Positions 24,642 to 32,221 of a DNA stretch of 49,430 nucleotides are shown piece after piece. The first letter of the stretch is position 1. The number at the start of each line of letters is the position of its first letter. Both the position numbers and the translations under genes were made by a program. This stretch comes from Pseudonocardia acidicola (GTDB lineage Bacteria > Actinomycetota > Actinomycetes > Mycobacteriales > Pseudonocardiaceae), in the NCBI RefSeq assembly GCF_012911935.1, contig NZ_JAAXLA010000050.1, positions 1 through 49,430 on the forward strand, given 5' to 3'. The notes under the pieces are model-generated. The model ran no database searches, had not been told where the DNA came from, and was given only the letters and a program-made list of their open reading frames with translations.

Positions 24642-25031
24642 GTGTATCCCCTGCTCAGCGAGGACTGGATCCAGCACTACGCCGAGGTCTGGAAGGACAA
24701 CACAAAGGCGATCGAGGGGACCAAGGGCCTCGACATGATCGTCGAGATGTCCGTCTCGGACCGAGATCGGGCACCCGTCCACATCCACGTCAACAACGAC
24801 GGGATCATCGACTACGCCGGGCCGAAGCTGGACGGCAAGGACCCGAAGTTCAACCTGGCCGCGCCCGCGGAGACCTGGCGCAAGGTCGCCATGAAGGAGA
24901 TGGGCGTCCGGCGGGCCGTGACCGGGCCGATCAAGTTCAAGGGCAGCCTGACCACGGCGCTGCGGCACTTCAAGGGTCTGGAGGCCGCGCTGCACCAGTT
25001 CGCCGACGTGCCGACGGACTGGGATGCATGA
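24642..25031 (+). CDS. SCP2-like sterol/lipid-binding protein B
   Basis: A 129-aa SCP2-fold protein with the same layout as protein A: N-terminal LLSEDWIQHYAEVW against FLSDDWAESLTAAA, and a C-terminal ITGP/KFKGS then helix where A has MTGR/MQVTGN. The two are clearly homologous but diverged. GTG 24642 starts 2 bp after the previous stop, following AAGGAG. Two carriers in one oxygenase operon is unusual; they could deliver different intermediates or form a heteromer. Function is inferred from fold. Confidence 0.75.
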   Translation: MYPLLSEDWIQHYAEVWKDNTKAIEGTKGLDMIVEMSVSDRDRAPVHIHVNNDGIIDYAGPKLDGKDPKFNLAAPAETWRKVAMKEMGVRRAVTGPIKFKGSLTTALRHFKGLEAALHQFADVPTDWDA

Positions 25032-25342
25032 GCGCGGCACAGGAGATCGCCCGCTGCCCCCTCGACGACCTGCGCGGCGGCGAGGGAGTGCGGGTGCCCA
25101 GCGAGGTCGGCCCGATCGCGGTGTTCCTGGTGGACGGCGAGATCCTCGCGGTGCAGGACACCTGCACGCACGAGGACGCGTCGCTGGCCGAAGGGTTCCT
25201 GGAGGACCACGTCATCGAGTGCCCGCTGCACGGCGGTCAGTTCGACCTCCGGTCGGGCGCGGCGGTCTGCCTTCCGGCGCAGCACCCGCTGCGGCGCTTC
25301 GGCGTCCGGTCCGACGGCGAGTTCGTCTACGTCACGACATGA
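25028..25342 (+). CDS. Rieske-type ferredoxin of the dioxygenase
   Basis: A 104-aa [2Fe-2S] Rieske ferredoxin with ligands Cys46, His48 (CTHED), Cys65 and His68 (CPLHGGQFD). It passes electrons from the reductase encoded next to the alpha subunit, the BphF/NahAb role. Starts at ATG 25028, overlapping the previous stop (ATGA). Family length is about 105 aa, so it is complete. Confidence 0.92.
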   Translation: MSAAQEIARCPLDDLRGGEGVRVPSEVGPIAVFLVDGEILAVQDTCTHEDASLAEGFLEDHVIECPLHGGQFDLRSGAAVCLPAQHPLRRFGVRSDGEFVYVTT

Positions 25343-26580
25343 GCGCCCGTGAGGTCGTCGCGATCGTGGGCGCCGGCCTGGCCGGCGCCCGGGCGGCGGA
25401 GACCCTGCGCGGCCAGGGCTTCGCCGGAACGATCGTGATGTTCGGCGAGGAGCCCACGGCCCCGTACCACCGGCCACCGCTGTCCAAGGCGCTCCTCACC
25501 GAGGAGCCGGACCTGGCGACACTACTGGTGCACCCGGAGACCTGGTACCGGGACAACGACGTGGATCTCCGGCTCGGTTGCCGGATCACCGGCGTCGACC
25601 TGCACGACCGTCGCGTGAAGGATGCCCGGGGGGACCGACACCCGTTCGAGACGCTGATCCTGACCACCGGCGCCGTGGCGCGCCGGCTCGACGGGTGCCG
25701 CGACGACCCCGATTCCCGGGTGCTCGTGCTCCGGACGCTCGCCGACGCGGCCCGGCTGCGCGCCCGCCTGGCGACGGCCGGGTCGGTGCTCGTCGTCGGG
25801 GGCGGGTTCATCGGGGCCGAGGCGGCCTCGGGTGCTGTGGCCCGGGGCGCTTCGGTGACGATGCTCGAGGCCGCCGAGGGCCCCTTCGCGCGGTCGCTCG
25901 GCGGCGTCGCCTCGAGAATCCTCGCGGACTTCTACCGGAACCACGGAATCGACGTCGTGACCTCGGCCCCCGTCGCGGGCGTGCGCGCGTCCGCGGCGGG
26001 GGTCACCGTCAGCGCCGAGGACGGGCGGCGCTGGGACGCCGACGTGGTCGTGGCCGGTGTCGGCGCCGTGCCCGCCGACGACCTGGCGTCGGCCGCCGGT
26101 CTCACAACCGGCAACGGTGTGCGCGTCGACGCGCGCGGGTGCACGGACGCCCCGTTCGTCTTCGCCGCGGGCGACGTCGCCAACCGGTTCGAACCGGCGC
26201 TGGGGCGACACATCCGGCCCGAGCACTGGCAGAACGCGCAGAACCACGCCGTCGCGGTCGCATGCAACGTGCTCGGCGCGGACACGCCGTTCAGCGAGAT
26301 CCCGTGGTTCTGGTCGGACCAGTTCTCAGTGAACCTCCAGATGGCCGGCTTGCCCATGGACGCGGACGAAGTCGTGCTGCGCGGAGCCCCGGACGACAGC
26401 CGGTTCTCGATCTTCTATCTCAGCGGGTCCCGGGTCGTGGCGGCGTTCGGCATGGACACCGCCCGCGACATCGCCGTCGCGAAACGCCTGATCGGTCGAG
26501 GCGTAGTGGTCGACCGCGCGTCGATCGCCGACGAAAGCACCGACCTGAAAGCTCTGTTGTCCCGGAATGGTGGGAAATGA
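25339..26580 (+). CDS. Ferredoxin reductase (FAD, NADH-dependent)
   Basis: A 413-aa flavoprotein of the BphA4/BenC-unlike pyridine nucleotide-disulfide class. FAD motif VAIVGAGLAGARAAE (residues 6-20), second Rossmann VLVVGGGFIGAEAAS for NADH (about 149-163), FAD-binding GD in FAAGDVAN, and the family's C-terminal reductase domain with EIPWFWSDQF. It oxidises NADH and reduces the preceding ferredoxin. ATGA overlap. With alpha, beta and ferredoxin this completes a three-component dioxygenase. Confidence 0.92.
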   Translation: MSAREVVAIVGAGLAGARAAETLRGQGFAGTIVMFGEEPTAPYHRPPLSKALLTEEPDLATLLVHPETWYRDNDVDLRLGCRITGVDLHDRRVKDARGDRHPFETLILTTGAVARRLDGCRDDPDSRVLVLRTLADAARLRARLATAGSVLVVGGGFIGAEAASGAVARGASVTMLEAAEGPFARSLGGVASRILADFYRNHGIDVVTSAPVAGVRASAAGVTVSAEDGRRWDADVVVAGVGAVPADDLASAAGLTTGNGVRVDARGCTDAPFVFAAGDVANRFEPALGRHIRPEHWQNAQNHAVAVACNVLGADTPFSEIPWFWSDQFSVNLQMAGLPMDADEVVLRGAPDDSRFSIFYLSGSRVVAAFGMDTARDIAVAKRLIGRGVVVDRASIADESTDLKALLSRNGGK

Positions 26581-26581
26581 G

Positions 26582-27442
26582 ATGACCAACGAATTCACGG
26601 CCGGTGCCGTGACCGTAACCAGCCGGACCGTGGCGGTCCGGGGAACGAAGCTACACGTCCACGAGGCCGGGGCGGGCGAGACCCTCGTCCTGCTGCACGG
26701 CGGCGGCCCCGGCGCGTCCGGGTGGAGCAACTTCGGCGGCAACGTCGCCGCGCTCGCCGAGCACTTCCGCGTGGTCGTCCCGGACCAGCCCGGGTACGGG
26801 CGGTCCGACAAGCCGGACTTCGACGGGGACTACTGGACGTTCACCGCCGGGTGCGTCGCCGAACTGCTCGACGTCCTCGGGGTGGAGAAGGCGCACTTCG
26901 TCGGCAACTCCCTCGGCGGCGGGACCACGACGCGGCTGGCACTGGACCACCCCGACCGCATCGACCGCATGATCCTCATGGGACCCGCCGGGGTGTCGGT
27001 GAACGTCCTGACTCCGCACCCGAGCGAGGGGCTGAAGATCCTCTCCTCGTTCTACGACGCACCCGGACCGTCCCGGGAGCGAATGGCTGCCTTCGTCCGG
27101 ATGATGGTCTTCGACCCCGCGATGGTCACCGAAGAGTTGATCACGGAGCGGCTTGAGGCGGCGCTGGACCCCGACGCGCGCGCCGGAGCCCTGCGAGCTG
27201 TCCAGTCGATCATGTCGTCGCCGGACGCCCAACTGTGGAGGTACCTCCACGAGGTGCACCACCAGACCCTGCTGGTGTGGGGGCGCGACGACCGGGTGGT
27301 TCCCGTGGACGGCGGTCTCCTCGCGCTGCAGCGCATGCCGAATGCGGACCTTCACGTCTTCTCCCGCTGCGGCCACTGGGCACAGTCGGAGCGGCGCGAG
27401 GAGTTCAACCGGCTGGCCTTCGACTTCTTCACAGGACGGTAG
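26582..27442 (+). CDS. Meta-cleavage product hydrolase (alpha/beta fold, BphD/HsaD-like)
   Basis: A 286-aa C-C bond hydrolase. Oxyanion region HGGGPGASGW (39-48), nucleophile Ser110 in GNSLGGG, acid Asp236 or Asp237 in WGRDDRVVP, and His265 in CGHWAQSE. The pattern GGGPGASGW is typical of hydrolases that split the ring-fission product of an extradiol dioxygenase, releasing a dienoate and an acid. ATG 26582 lies just after the reductase stop; an in-frame ATG at 26567 is an alternative. Last gene of the operon, followed by a strong hairpin. Genes for hydratase, aldolase and aldehyde dehydrogenase do not follow here. Confidence 0.9.
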   Translation: MTNEFTAGAVTVTSRTVAVRGTKLHVHEAGAGETLVLLHGGGPGASGWSNFGGNVAALAEHFRVVVPDQPGYGRSDKPDFDGDYWTFTAGCVAELLDVLGVEKAHFVGNSLGGGTTTRLALDHPDRIDRMILMGPAGVSVNVLTPHPSEGLKILSSFYDAPGPSRERMAAFVRMMVFDPAMVTEELITERLEAALDPDARAGALRAVQSIMSSPDAQLWRYLHEVHHQTLLVWGRDDRVVPVDGGLLALQRMPNADLHVFSRCGHWAQSERREEFNRLAFDFFTGR

Positions 27443-27669
27443 GCTCGAGGGCCCCAATCGCGACGCCGCCCCGCGATCGATTTCTGAAAGCGGGGCGGTG
27501 CCCGCACGTAGCCGCGGATCGCGATGTTCGCGTAGCCTCGGAAATCCTCCAAGTGCTGGAGCAGTTCGTGCGCGGCGAACTCAATGTCCTCGAGCTGCCG
27601 CTCGGCGGCCCAGTACTGGCAGGCGACAGGTCCGTCCGTTGGGAAAGGCGGCGGCGCTGGCGCGGTCAC
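27352..27669 (-). CDS. Possible small gene, uncertain
   Basis: A 105-aa frame from GTG 27669, with GGGGAGA a few bases upstream. Residues 15-55 (VACQYWAAERQLEDIEF, then LLQHLEDFRGYANIAI) look protein-like, but the C-terminal third is basic, low in complexity and antisense to the hydrolase gene end. It spans the operon's hairpin. It may be the 5' part of a broken gene. I do not recognise the family. Confidence 0.25.
   Translation of the reverse strand: MTAPAPPPFPTDGPVACQYWAAERQLEDIEFAAHELLQHLEDFRGYANIAIRGYVRAPPRFQKSIAGRRRDWGPRAYRPVKKSKASRLNSSRRSDCAQWPQREKT
27464..27500. terminator. Strong hairpin after arene operon
   Basis: CCGCCCCGC (27466-27474) pairs perfectly with GCGGGGCGG (27490-27498) across a 15-nt loop; a G-T and a C-G pair extend it. 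It lies 24 bp after the hydrolase stop. No T-run follows, which is usual for actinobacterial terminators. Confidence 0.65.
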
Positions 27670-28756
27670 TGTCTCCCCTGGTCGCCGGGCGGCGCCCGCT
27701 GGTGGTCAGGCCGTCCACGACCGCGGCGATGGCGCAGGACTTGATGCGTGGGCGTCTCGTGACTGGAGCTATGGCAGGAAACCCTGGTATCCCTGGTGAG
27801 CCCGGAGCGTGTAGCGGCTGGCATCGATGCTGTTGTCGCTGGTAGAGGCTCTGTGATGCGGGTAACCTCCCTCCTTTGACCCGCAGCTTCAGAGTCGAGC
27901 CGCAGGGGGTGATGAGGTCGCTGAAGGCCGACGGCGCGGACGAACTCGTCGACGAACCTCCATGCCGTCTCGCAGGCCCACCGTGCGCAGCCCGCCGACA
28001 GCGCCGAGTCCGGGAACCACGCCGCGGCGCCGGAAACGGGGGAATGGGTTATCCGGGAACCGGCCCCGGACGACGTCGATGCCGGTGTCGCTGCGCGACC
28101 AGCTGCGCTGACGGCCCTGCGCGCCGCCGATGACCGCGAGTCTCGCCGGCCGTACCGGGTCGCCTTGCGGCGGCGGGGACAGCGCCCGCCACCCCAGACG
28201 GGTCGGGCCGACAGGCCACAGGCGGCGTGGAGACGATCACGATGGTCGGTCATCGAGGCCGCGGCGTGACGCGAGTCGTGACATGAAACCGTGTGAACTG
28301 GTGTTACCAGGGTGGCCGAGTAGGTCAGCGCCGTTGCTGTTGCCGGTGGTAGATGCCGTAGGCGAGACCTACCGACGGCCTTTAATCCGCGGGTTCGGGG
28401 CTCGATCCCCAGGGCCCATGTCTGATCTGCAGAAACTCTGTGCGGTGACGAGGCGGTTGTCGACTCTGGCCTCGGTGAGTGACAGCATTTCGCGTCATGA
28501 GTGGTGTCACGGCCCAATGGATCGGAGTCTTGCCCTCGACGTGTAGCGAGACTGATGCCACTCGGATCGATCGATGAGGCGTGCGCGTTGAGGAGCAACG
28601 CGGCGACGATCGCCGGAAGGACTGGTCGCCGGGTTGCTGCCCAGGTCAGTTGAGGTCTCGGGGACCTCACTTTCAGGGCCCACTCAGCAGGCAAACCTTC
28701 CGGCTCACGATGCCCCGTACTCGACCGCGAGCGGTCCGAGTTCGCTGTGGGCCTGC
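27501..28756. other. 1.26-kb gene-poor gap with tRNA fragment
   Basis: Apart from the uncertain small frame overlapping its left edge, I see no credible gene on either strand. Long frames on the minus strand run through the tRNA-like sequence and have random-looking composition. The stretch probably holds decayed insertion or integration debris between two catabolic blocks, plus the tRNA-Lys-like 3' fragment at 28381-28419. Confidence 0.5.
28381..28419 (+). tRNA. Degenerate 3' half of tRNA-Lys
   Basis: TTTAATCCGCGGGTTCGGGG followed by CTCGATCCCCAGGGCCCA resembles the anticodon 3' strand, variable loop, T arm and acceptor end of actinobacterial tRNA-Lys. The T loop is one base short (GGGG-CTCGAT-CCCC), and upstream sequence cannot complete an anticodon stem or D arm. 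It is a remnant, possibly an old att site, not a working gene. The match is from memory of the tRNA-Lys consensus. Confidence 0.4.
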
Positions 28757-29764
28757 TCAGTGGCCGAACGTTTCGATGATCGCTTGCAGGTTATCTGCGA
28801 ATCGTTGGTCCGAGAGGCCGAAGCTGGGCGAGTACAGCAGGGCGTGGTCGTAAATGCCTCGGAAGTCCTCGAAGAACCGCTGGCGGACTTCTTCTGGCGT
28901 GCCGGTAATTGCCATGACGTCGACGAGCTCATCAGGCACCGCTGCGATCATCGCCACCCGGTCTCGCTGCTGCCATGCCGTGCGGATGTTCTCCACGTCG
29001 CGCTGGTAACCGTGCAGGGCGAACACCGCGGCATAGGTGCGGACCACGGCGTAGAAGGCGATCTGCGCCTTGGCCTCGGCCCGTGCCACCGCGGGGTCGT
29101 CGTGGATGGAGCAGATGACATATCCGGCCAGCGCGACGTCCGCCTCCTTCCGGCCGGCCCGGTCGACGCCTGCGGCCAGCGCCGGGCGCACCACCTCCTC
29201 GACATAGCGTCGAGTGAAGATCGGATGACCGACGAGGCCGTCCGCGACCGTGCCCGCTGCCCGGATCATGCGGGCGTTGACCCCGGCGAGGTAGACGGGC
29301 ATGTCGGTGCGCAGCGGCGGGGTGACATCGACCGTCGGCTTCAGATGGACGGAGTAGAAGCGGCCGTCGTGATCGATCCCGCGGTCGTCCATGGACCAGA
29401 AGCGCCGCAGCAGCGGGATCAACTCTTCGACGCGTAATGCCGGGGCGTCGGGATCGGCGCCGTGCCAGTCCCGTTGCATCGTGCGGGTGCCGGTACCCAG
29501 CCCGAGGATCAGCCGACCGCCGGACAGCTCGTCCAGATCACGAGCCTCCGCCGACAACACCAGCGGCGACCTGCCCACGGCGTACGCGATCGCGCTGCCG
29601 ATCGTGACCCGCTTGCTGCACTGGGCCATCGCGGCGAGGGAGACCGTTGCGCTCCGCTCGTAGAACTCGGTGGTCCAGACCGAGTCGAATCCTGCCGCCT
29701 CGGCTCGGGCCGTGAGATCGACGACGGTGCGGAGGTTGCCGCCGAGCAGGACGATGCCGGGCAC
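28757..29764 (-). CDS. LLM-class (F420-type) oxidoreductase 1
   Basis: A 335-aa luciferase-like monooxygenase-fold protein (TIM barrel). It contains AEAAGFDSVWTTEFYERSA (in part) near the N-terminus, the RSPLVLSAEARDLDELSGGRLILGLGTGT signature (in part) that marks F420-dependent reductases and flavin monooxygenases, and no membrane segment. In actinobacteria such proteins usually act as F420-dependent oxidoreductases, but FMN use cannot be excluded. GTG 29764 starts 2 bp after the stop of the flavoprotein gene upstream, so they form one transcript. Confidence 0.8.
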   Translation of the reverse strand: MPGIVLLGGNLRTVVDLTARAEAAGFDSVWTTEFYERSATVSLAAMAQCSKRVTIGSAIAYAVGRSPLVLSAEARDLDELSGGRLILGLGTGTRTMQRDWHGADPDAPALRVEELIPLLRRFWSMDDRGIDHDGRFYSVHLKPTVDVTPPLRTDMPVYLAGVNARMIRAAGTVADGLVGHPIFTRRYVEEVVRPALAAGVDRAGRKEADVALAGYVICSIHDDPAVARAEAKAQIAFYAVVRTYAAVFALHGYQRDVENIRTAWQQRDRVAMIAAVPDELVDVMAITGTPEEVRQRFFEDFRGIYDHALLYSPSFGLSDQRFADNLQAIIETFGH

Positions 29765-29766
29765 GA

Positions 29767-30801
29767 TCAGTGGACCGGCTGGCCGACGCCGGCCAGCCGG
29801 CGCAGGATGTCGGCGGCCTCGGCGGCCATGCGCGGCACGAACTCGCCGATCGCCACCAGATCGTGGATGCCGCTGGCGACCTGCCCGGCTGGCATGACCC
29901 CGTTCTCGACGTCGCCGTCTTCCTGGGCGCGGATCAGGGCCTCGTCCTTCCAGCGGGTGAGCTCGTCGTGGCTCATCTCGTTCGTGCGGACGATCTCCAG
30001 GAGCCGGTCGACCCCCGCGTTGTGCAGGCCGCGCGCGGGCCCGTAGACAGCAGGGAAGACCGTGTCGTCGCCCTCGTCGGCCTCGATGATCTTCTGGGCG
30101 TAGGAGGCGTGCCAGTCGGTGTTGTCCTCGGTGGCGATGAAGCGGGTGCCCATTGCCACCCCGCTGGCGCCGAGCGCGAGTGCCGCGGCGAGGGTCCGCC
30201 CGTCCCGTGCGCCGCCGGACAGGACGACCGGGACCGAGACGGCCTCGGTGACGTTGGGAACCAGCACGAACGTGTGCATCGGGGTCGCGTGGGTGTGTCC
30301 ACCCATCTCGTAGCCGGAGGCGATGACGACGTCGACACCGGCGTCCTCGGCCTTCCGCGCGTGTTTGGTGGATCCCACCTTGTGCATGTGGATGAGGCCG
30401 GCGTCGCGGATCAGGGCGCGGAATTCCCCGGGGAAGCCGGCACTCGTGGTCAGCGCGACCAGTTGTCGAGACAGAGCGCTGTCGGAGTTGCGGGCCTCGA
30501 CCGCGGCGCGGATGTAGGCCTCGCTCACCGGCAGCACGGTGCCGGTGTCGTCGCGGCCCACCGGCACGTTCACCGCGAACGGGCGGTCGGTCAACGATGC
30601 GACCTGCTCGATGTTCTCGCGCAGGAGTCGGGAACCCACCTTCGGGTCTTTCGTCATGCCGGGCATGCTGACGGTCCCGAGGCCACCGGCCGCCGAGGCC
30701 GCCGCGGCGATGCGATTGGTCTTGAACGGCCCCATGCCCTCCTGGATGATCGGGTGCTCGATTCCCAGCAGTGCGGTGAGCCGGTTGGACAGCTCGGCCA
30801 T
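29767..30801 (-). CDS. Nitronate monooxygenase-like FMN protein
   Basis: A 344-aa TIM-barrel flavoprotein of the 2-nitropropane dioxygenase/FabK superfamily: IIQEGMGPFKT near the start, AGGLGTVS, the active-site histidine in GYEMGGHTH and the FMN phosphate region (VLSGGARDG, GVAMGTRFIAT). Members in steroid and arene clusters are often redox enzymes for CoA thioesters, not nitronate oxidases. The substrate is therefore uncertain. The stop lies 2 bp from the LLM gene downstream; the thiolase gene is 13 bp upstream. Confidence 0.8.
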   Translation of the reverse strand: MAELSNRLTALLGIEHPIIQEGMGPFKTNRIAAAASAAGGLGTVSMPGMTKDPKVGSRLLRENIEQVASLTDRPFAVNVPVGRDDTGTVLPVSEAYIRAAVEARNSDSALSRQLVALTTSAGFPGEFRALIRDAGLIHMHKVGSTKHARKAEDAGVDVVIASGYEMGGHTHATPMHTFVLVPNVTEAVSVPVVLSGGARDGRTLAAALALGASGVAMGTRFIATEDNTDWHASYAQKIIEADEGDDTVFPAVYGPARGLHNAGVDRLLEIVRTNEMSHDELTRWKDEALIRAQEDGDVENGVMPAGQVASGIHDLVAIGEFVPRMAAEAADILRRLAGVGQPVH

Positions 30802-30814
30802 GATGTTCCTCCGT

Positions 30815-31963
30815 CTATCGGTCGGTGGTGAGCACGAGCGCGGATCCGTCGACGAGGGCGCCCGAGGTCACGACGCCGATCTCGTGCTTGCGTACCTGAC
30901 GGTCTCCACCTCGACCCTGGATCTGCAGGACCGCCTCGGCGACGGTGTTCATCCCGTGCAGGTATCCCTCGGCGAGCAGGCCGCCGTGGGTGTTGACGGG
31001 CAGGCTCCCGTCCAGGCCGGTCGCGCCCGACCGCACGAAGTCCCCCGCCTCACCCCGCCCGCAGAAGCCCAGGCCCTCGAGGCCCATGAGCACCACGCTG
31101 GTGAAGCAGTCGTATATCTGGGCGAAGTCGACGTCACCCGTGGAGATGCCAGCCCGGCCGAAGAGCTCCTCACGCAGCAGGCTGGTGAAGTTCCGCGTGT
31201 AGTCGTCGTAGAGCAGCTGGTCGCCGATGTCGAGGCCCGGCCGGGCGCCCGCCCGGTAGGCCGCCGAGGCGATCACGGCCGGGGGTTGGCGGAGGTCCCG
31301 CGCCCGGTCCAGGCTGGTCACCAGGACGGCGCAGGCACCGTCCACCTCGCTGGTGCAGTCGGCGACGCGGAACGGGTCGGCGATCATGGGTGAGGCCAGG
31401 TACGAGTCGAGGTCCAGCGGCTTGCGCTGGATGGCCCGGTCGTTGATCTCGGCGTAGGCGCGCTGGGCTACCGCGACGGCCGCGAGAGCCTCCGGGCCGG
31501 TTCCGGTCTCGTGCAGGTAGCGCCGCGCCCACATGGCGATGTACATCAGGTAGGCGTTGTAGCCGATCGGGTACCGGTATTGCGCCGCTCCGCCGGGGAA
31601 CGCCCCGCTGCCGACTCGGATGCCCGAGCGGCCGTTGAGCGCCCGGAACACCAGCACGTTCTCGGCGTAGCCCTGGGCCACGGCCATCGCCGCCTGTTGG
31701 ACCATGAAACAGGGCGACTGCCCGCCCTGCTGGAAGTCCATCACGAAGCGAAGGCCCGGCACCGCCAGTGAGGTGGCTACTGCCTCGCTCGAGACCGAGT
31801 CGCCCAGGACGCTGAAGCTCACCACCCCGTCGATGTCGCTGAGGGAGACCCCGGCGTCCTCGGCGGCCTTCCGGCCGGCCTCCGTCGCGAGATCGAGGAC
31901 CGTCCGCCCGGACGCCTTGCTCAGCTCGGTATAACCGACGCCGGCGACAGCAGCTGTTCTCAT
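30815..31963 (-). CDS. Thiolase-like lipid-transfer protein (Ltp/SCPx type)
   Basis: A 382-aa thiolase-superfamily protein. Cys85 (GGQSPCFMVQQAAMAV) is at the nucleophile position, IYDCFT and NTHGGLLAEGYLHGMN follow. Proteins of this type include the SCPx thiolases and Ltp2, a retro-aldolase of steroid side-chain degradation that works with a DUF35 partner. A DUF35 protein is encoded nearby (33051). Starts at ATG 31963 after AGGAGGTGCG, in a 3-gene minus-strand operon with the flavoprotein and LLM genes. Confidence 0.82.
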   Translation of the reverse strand: MRTAAVAGVGYTELSKASGRTVLDLATEAGRKAAEDAGVSLSDIDGVVSFSVLGDSVSSEAVATSLAVPGLRFVMDFQQGGQSPCFMVQQAAMAVAQGYAENVLVFRALNGRSGIRVGSGAFPGGAAQYRYPIGYNAYLMYIAMWARRYLHETGTGPEALAAVAVAQRAYAEINDRAIQRKPLDLDSYLASPMIADPFRVADCTSEVDGACAVLVTSLDRARDLRQPPAVIASAAYRAGARPGLDIGDQLLYDDYTRNFTSLLREELFGRAGISTGDVDFAQIYDCFTSVVLMGLEGLGFCGRGEAGDFVRSGATGLDGSLPVNTHGGLLAEGYLHGMNTVAEAVLQIQGRGGDRQVRKHEIGVVTSGALVDGSALVLTTDR

Positions 31964-31966
31964 CGC

Positions 31967-32065
31967 ACCTCCTAGAGGTCTGGAACATAAGCGCGTCGCT
32001 CGACGTCAGTCAACCAGTCGTTCGAACTTTTTCCTTGACGTCAGTTAGTGACCCAGTGTTAGCCT
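31967..32065. promoter_or_regulatory. Divergent promoters and repeats of the CoA-module
   Basis: Minus strand: TTGACT (32008-32013), 18-bp spacer, TATGTT (31984-31989), then the thiolase leader with the palindrome ACCTC-CTA-GAGGT (31967-31979). Plus strand: TTGACG (32035-32040), 19-bp spacer, TAGCCT (32060-32065), about 150 bp before the crotonase-fold gene. Both overlap a repeat GACGTCAGTYA (32002-32012 and 32038-32048). These repeats are good operator candidates for the TetR proteins encoded at 34688 and 39902. Promoter calls are from pattern only. Confidence 0.55.
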
Positions 32066-32221
32066 CAGTTCGCGTTCGAGCTGCTGACCGCGCCGGGTTG
32101 TGCGTGATCGCCGCAGCTAGAGAGCGCTCGGTCCGCGGCAGCAGTTCCTGCGGGCCGGAGCGGACAGTGACCCCGATCGACGGCCAGCGCGACGCCGATG
32201 GCCCACTTTGGAGGGCGGACG

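Noticed and set aside
1868..28419. The two tRNA fragments as the two ends of one integrated element
   Set aside because: They derive from different tRNAs (Met and Lys) and share no identical core, so they cannot be an attL/attR pair.
27666..28694. 342-codon minus-strand frame in the gene-poor gap
   Set aside because: It runs through the tRNA-like fragment and has no ribosome-binding site or family likeness.
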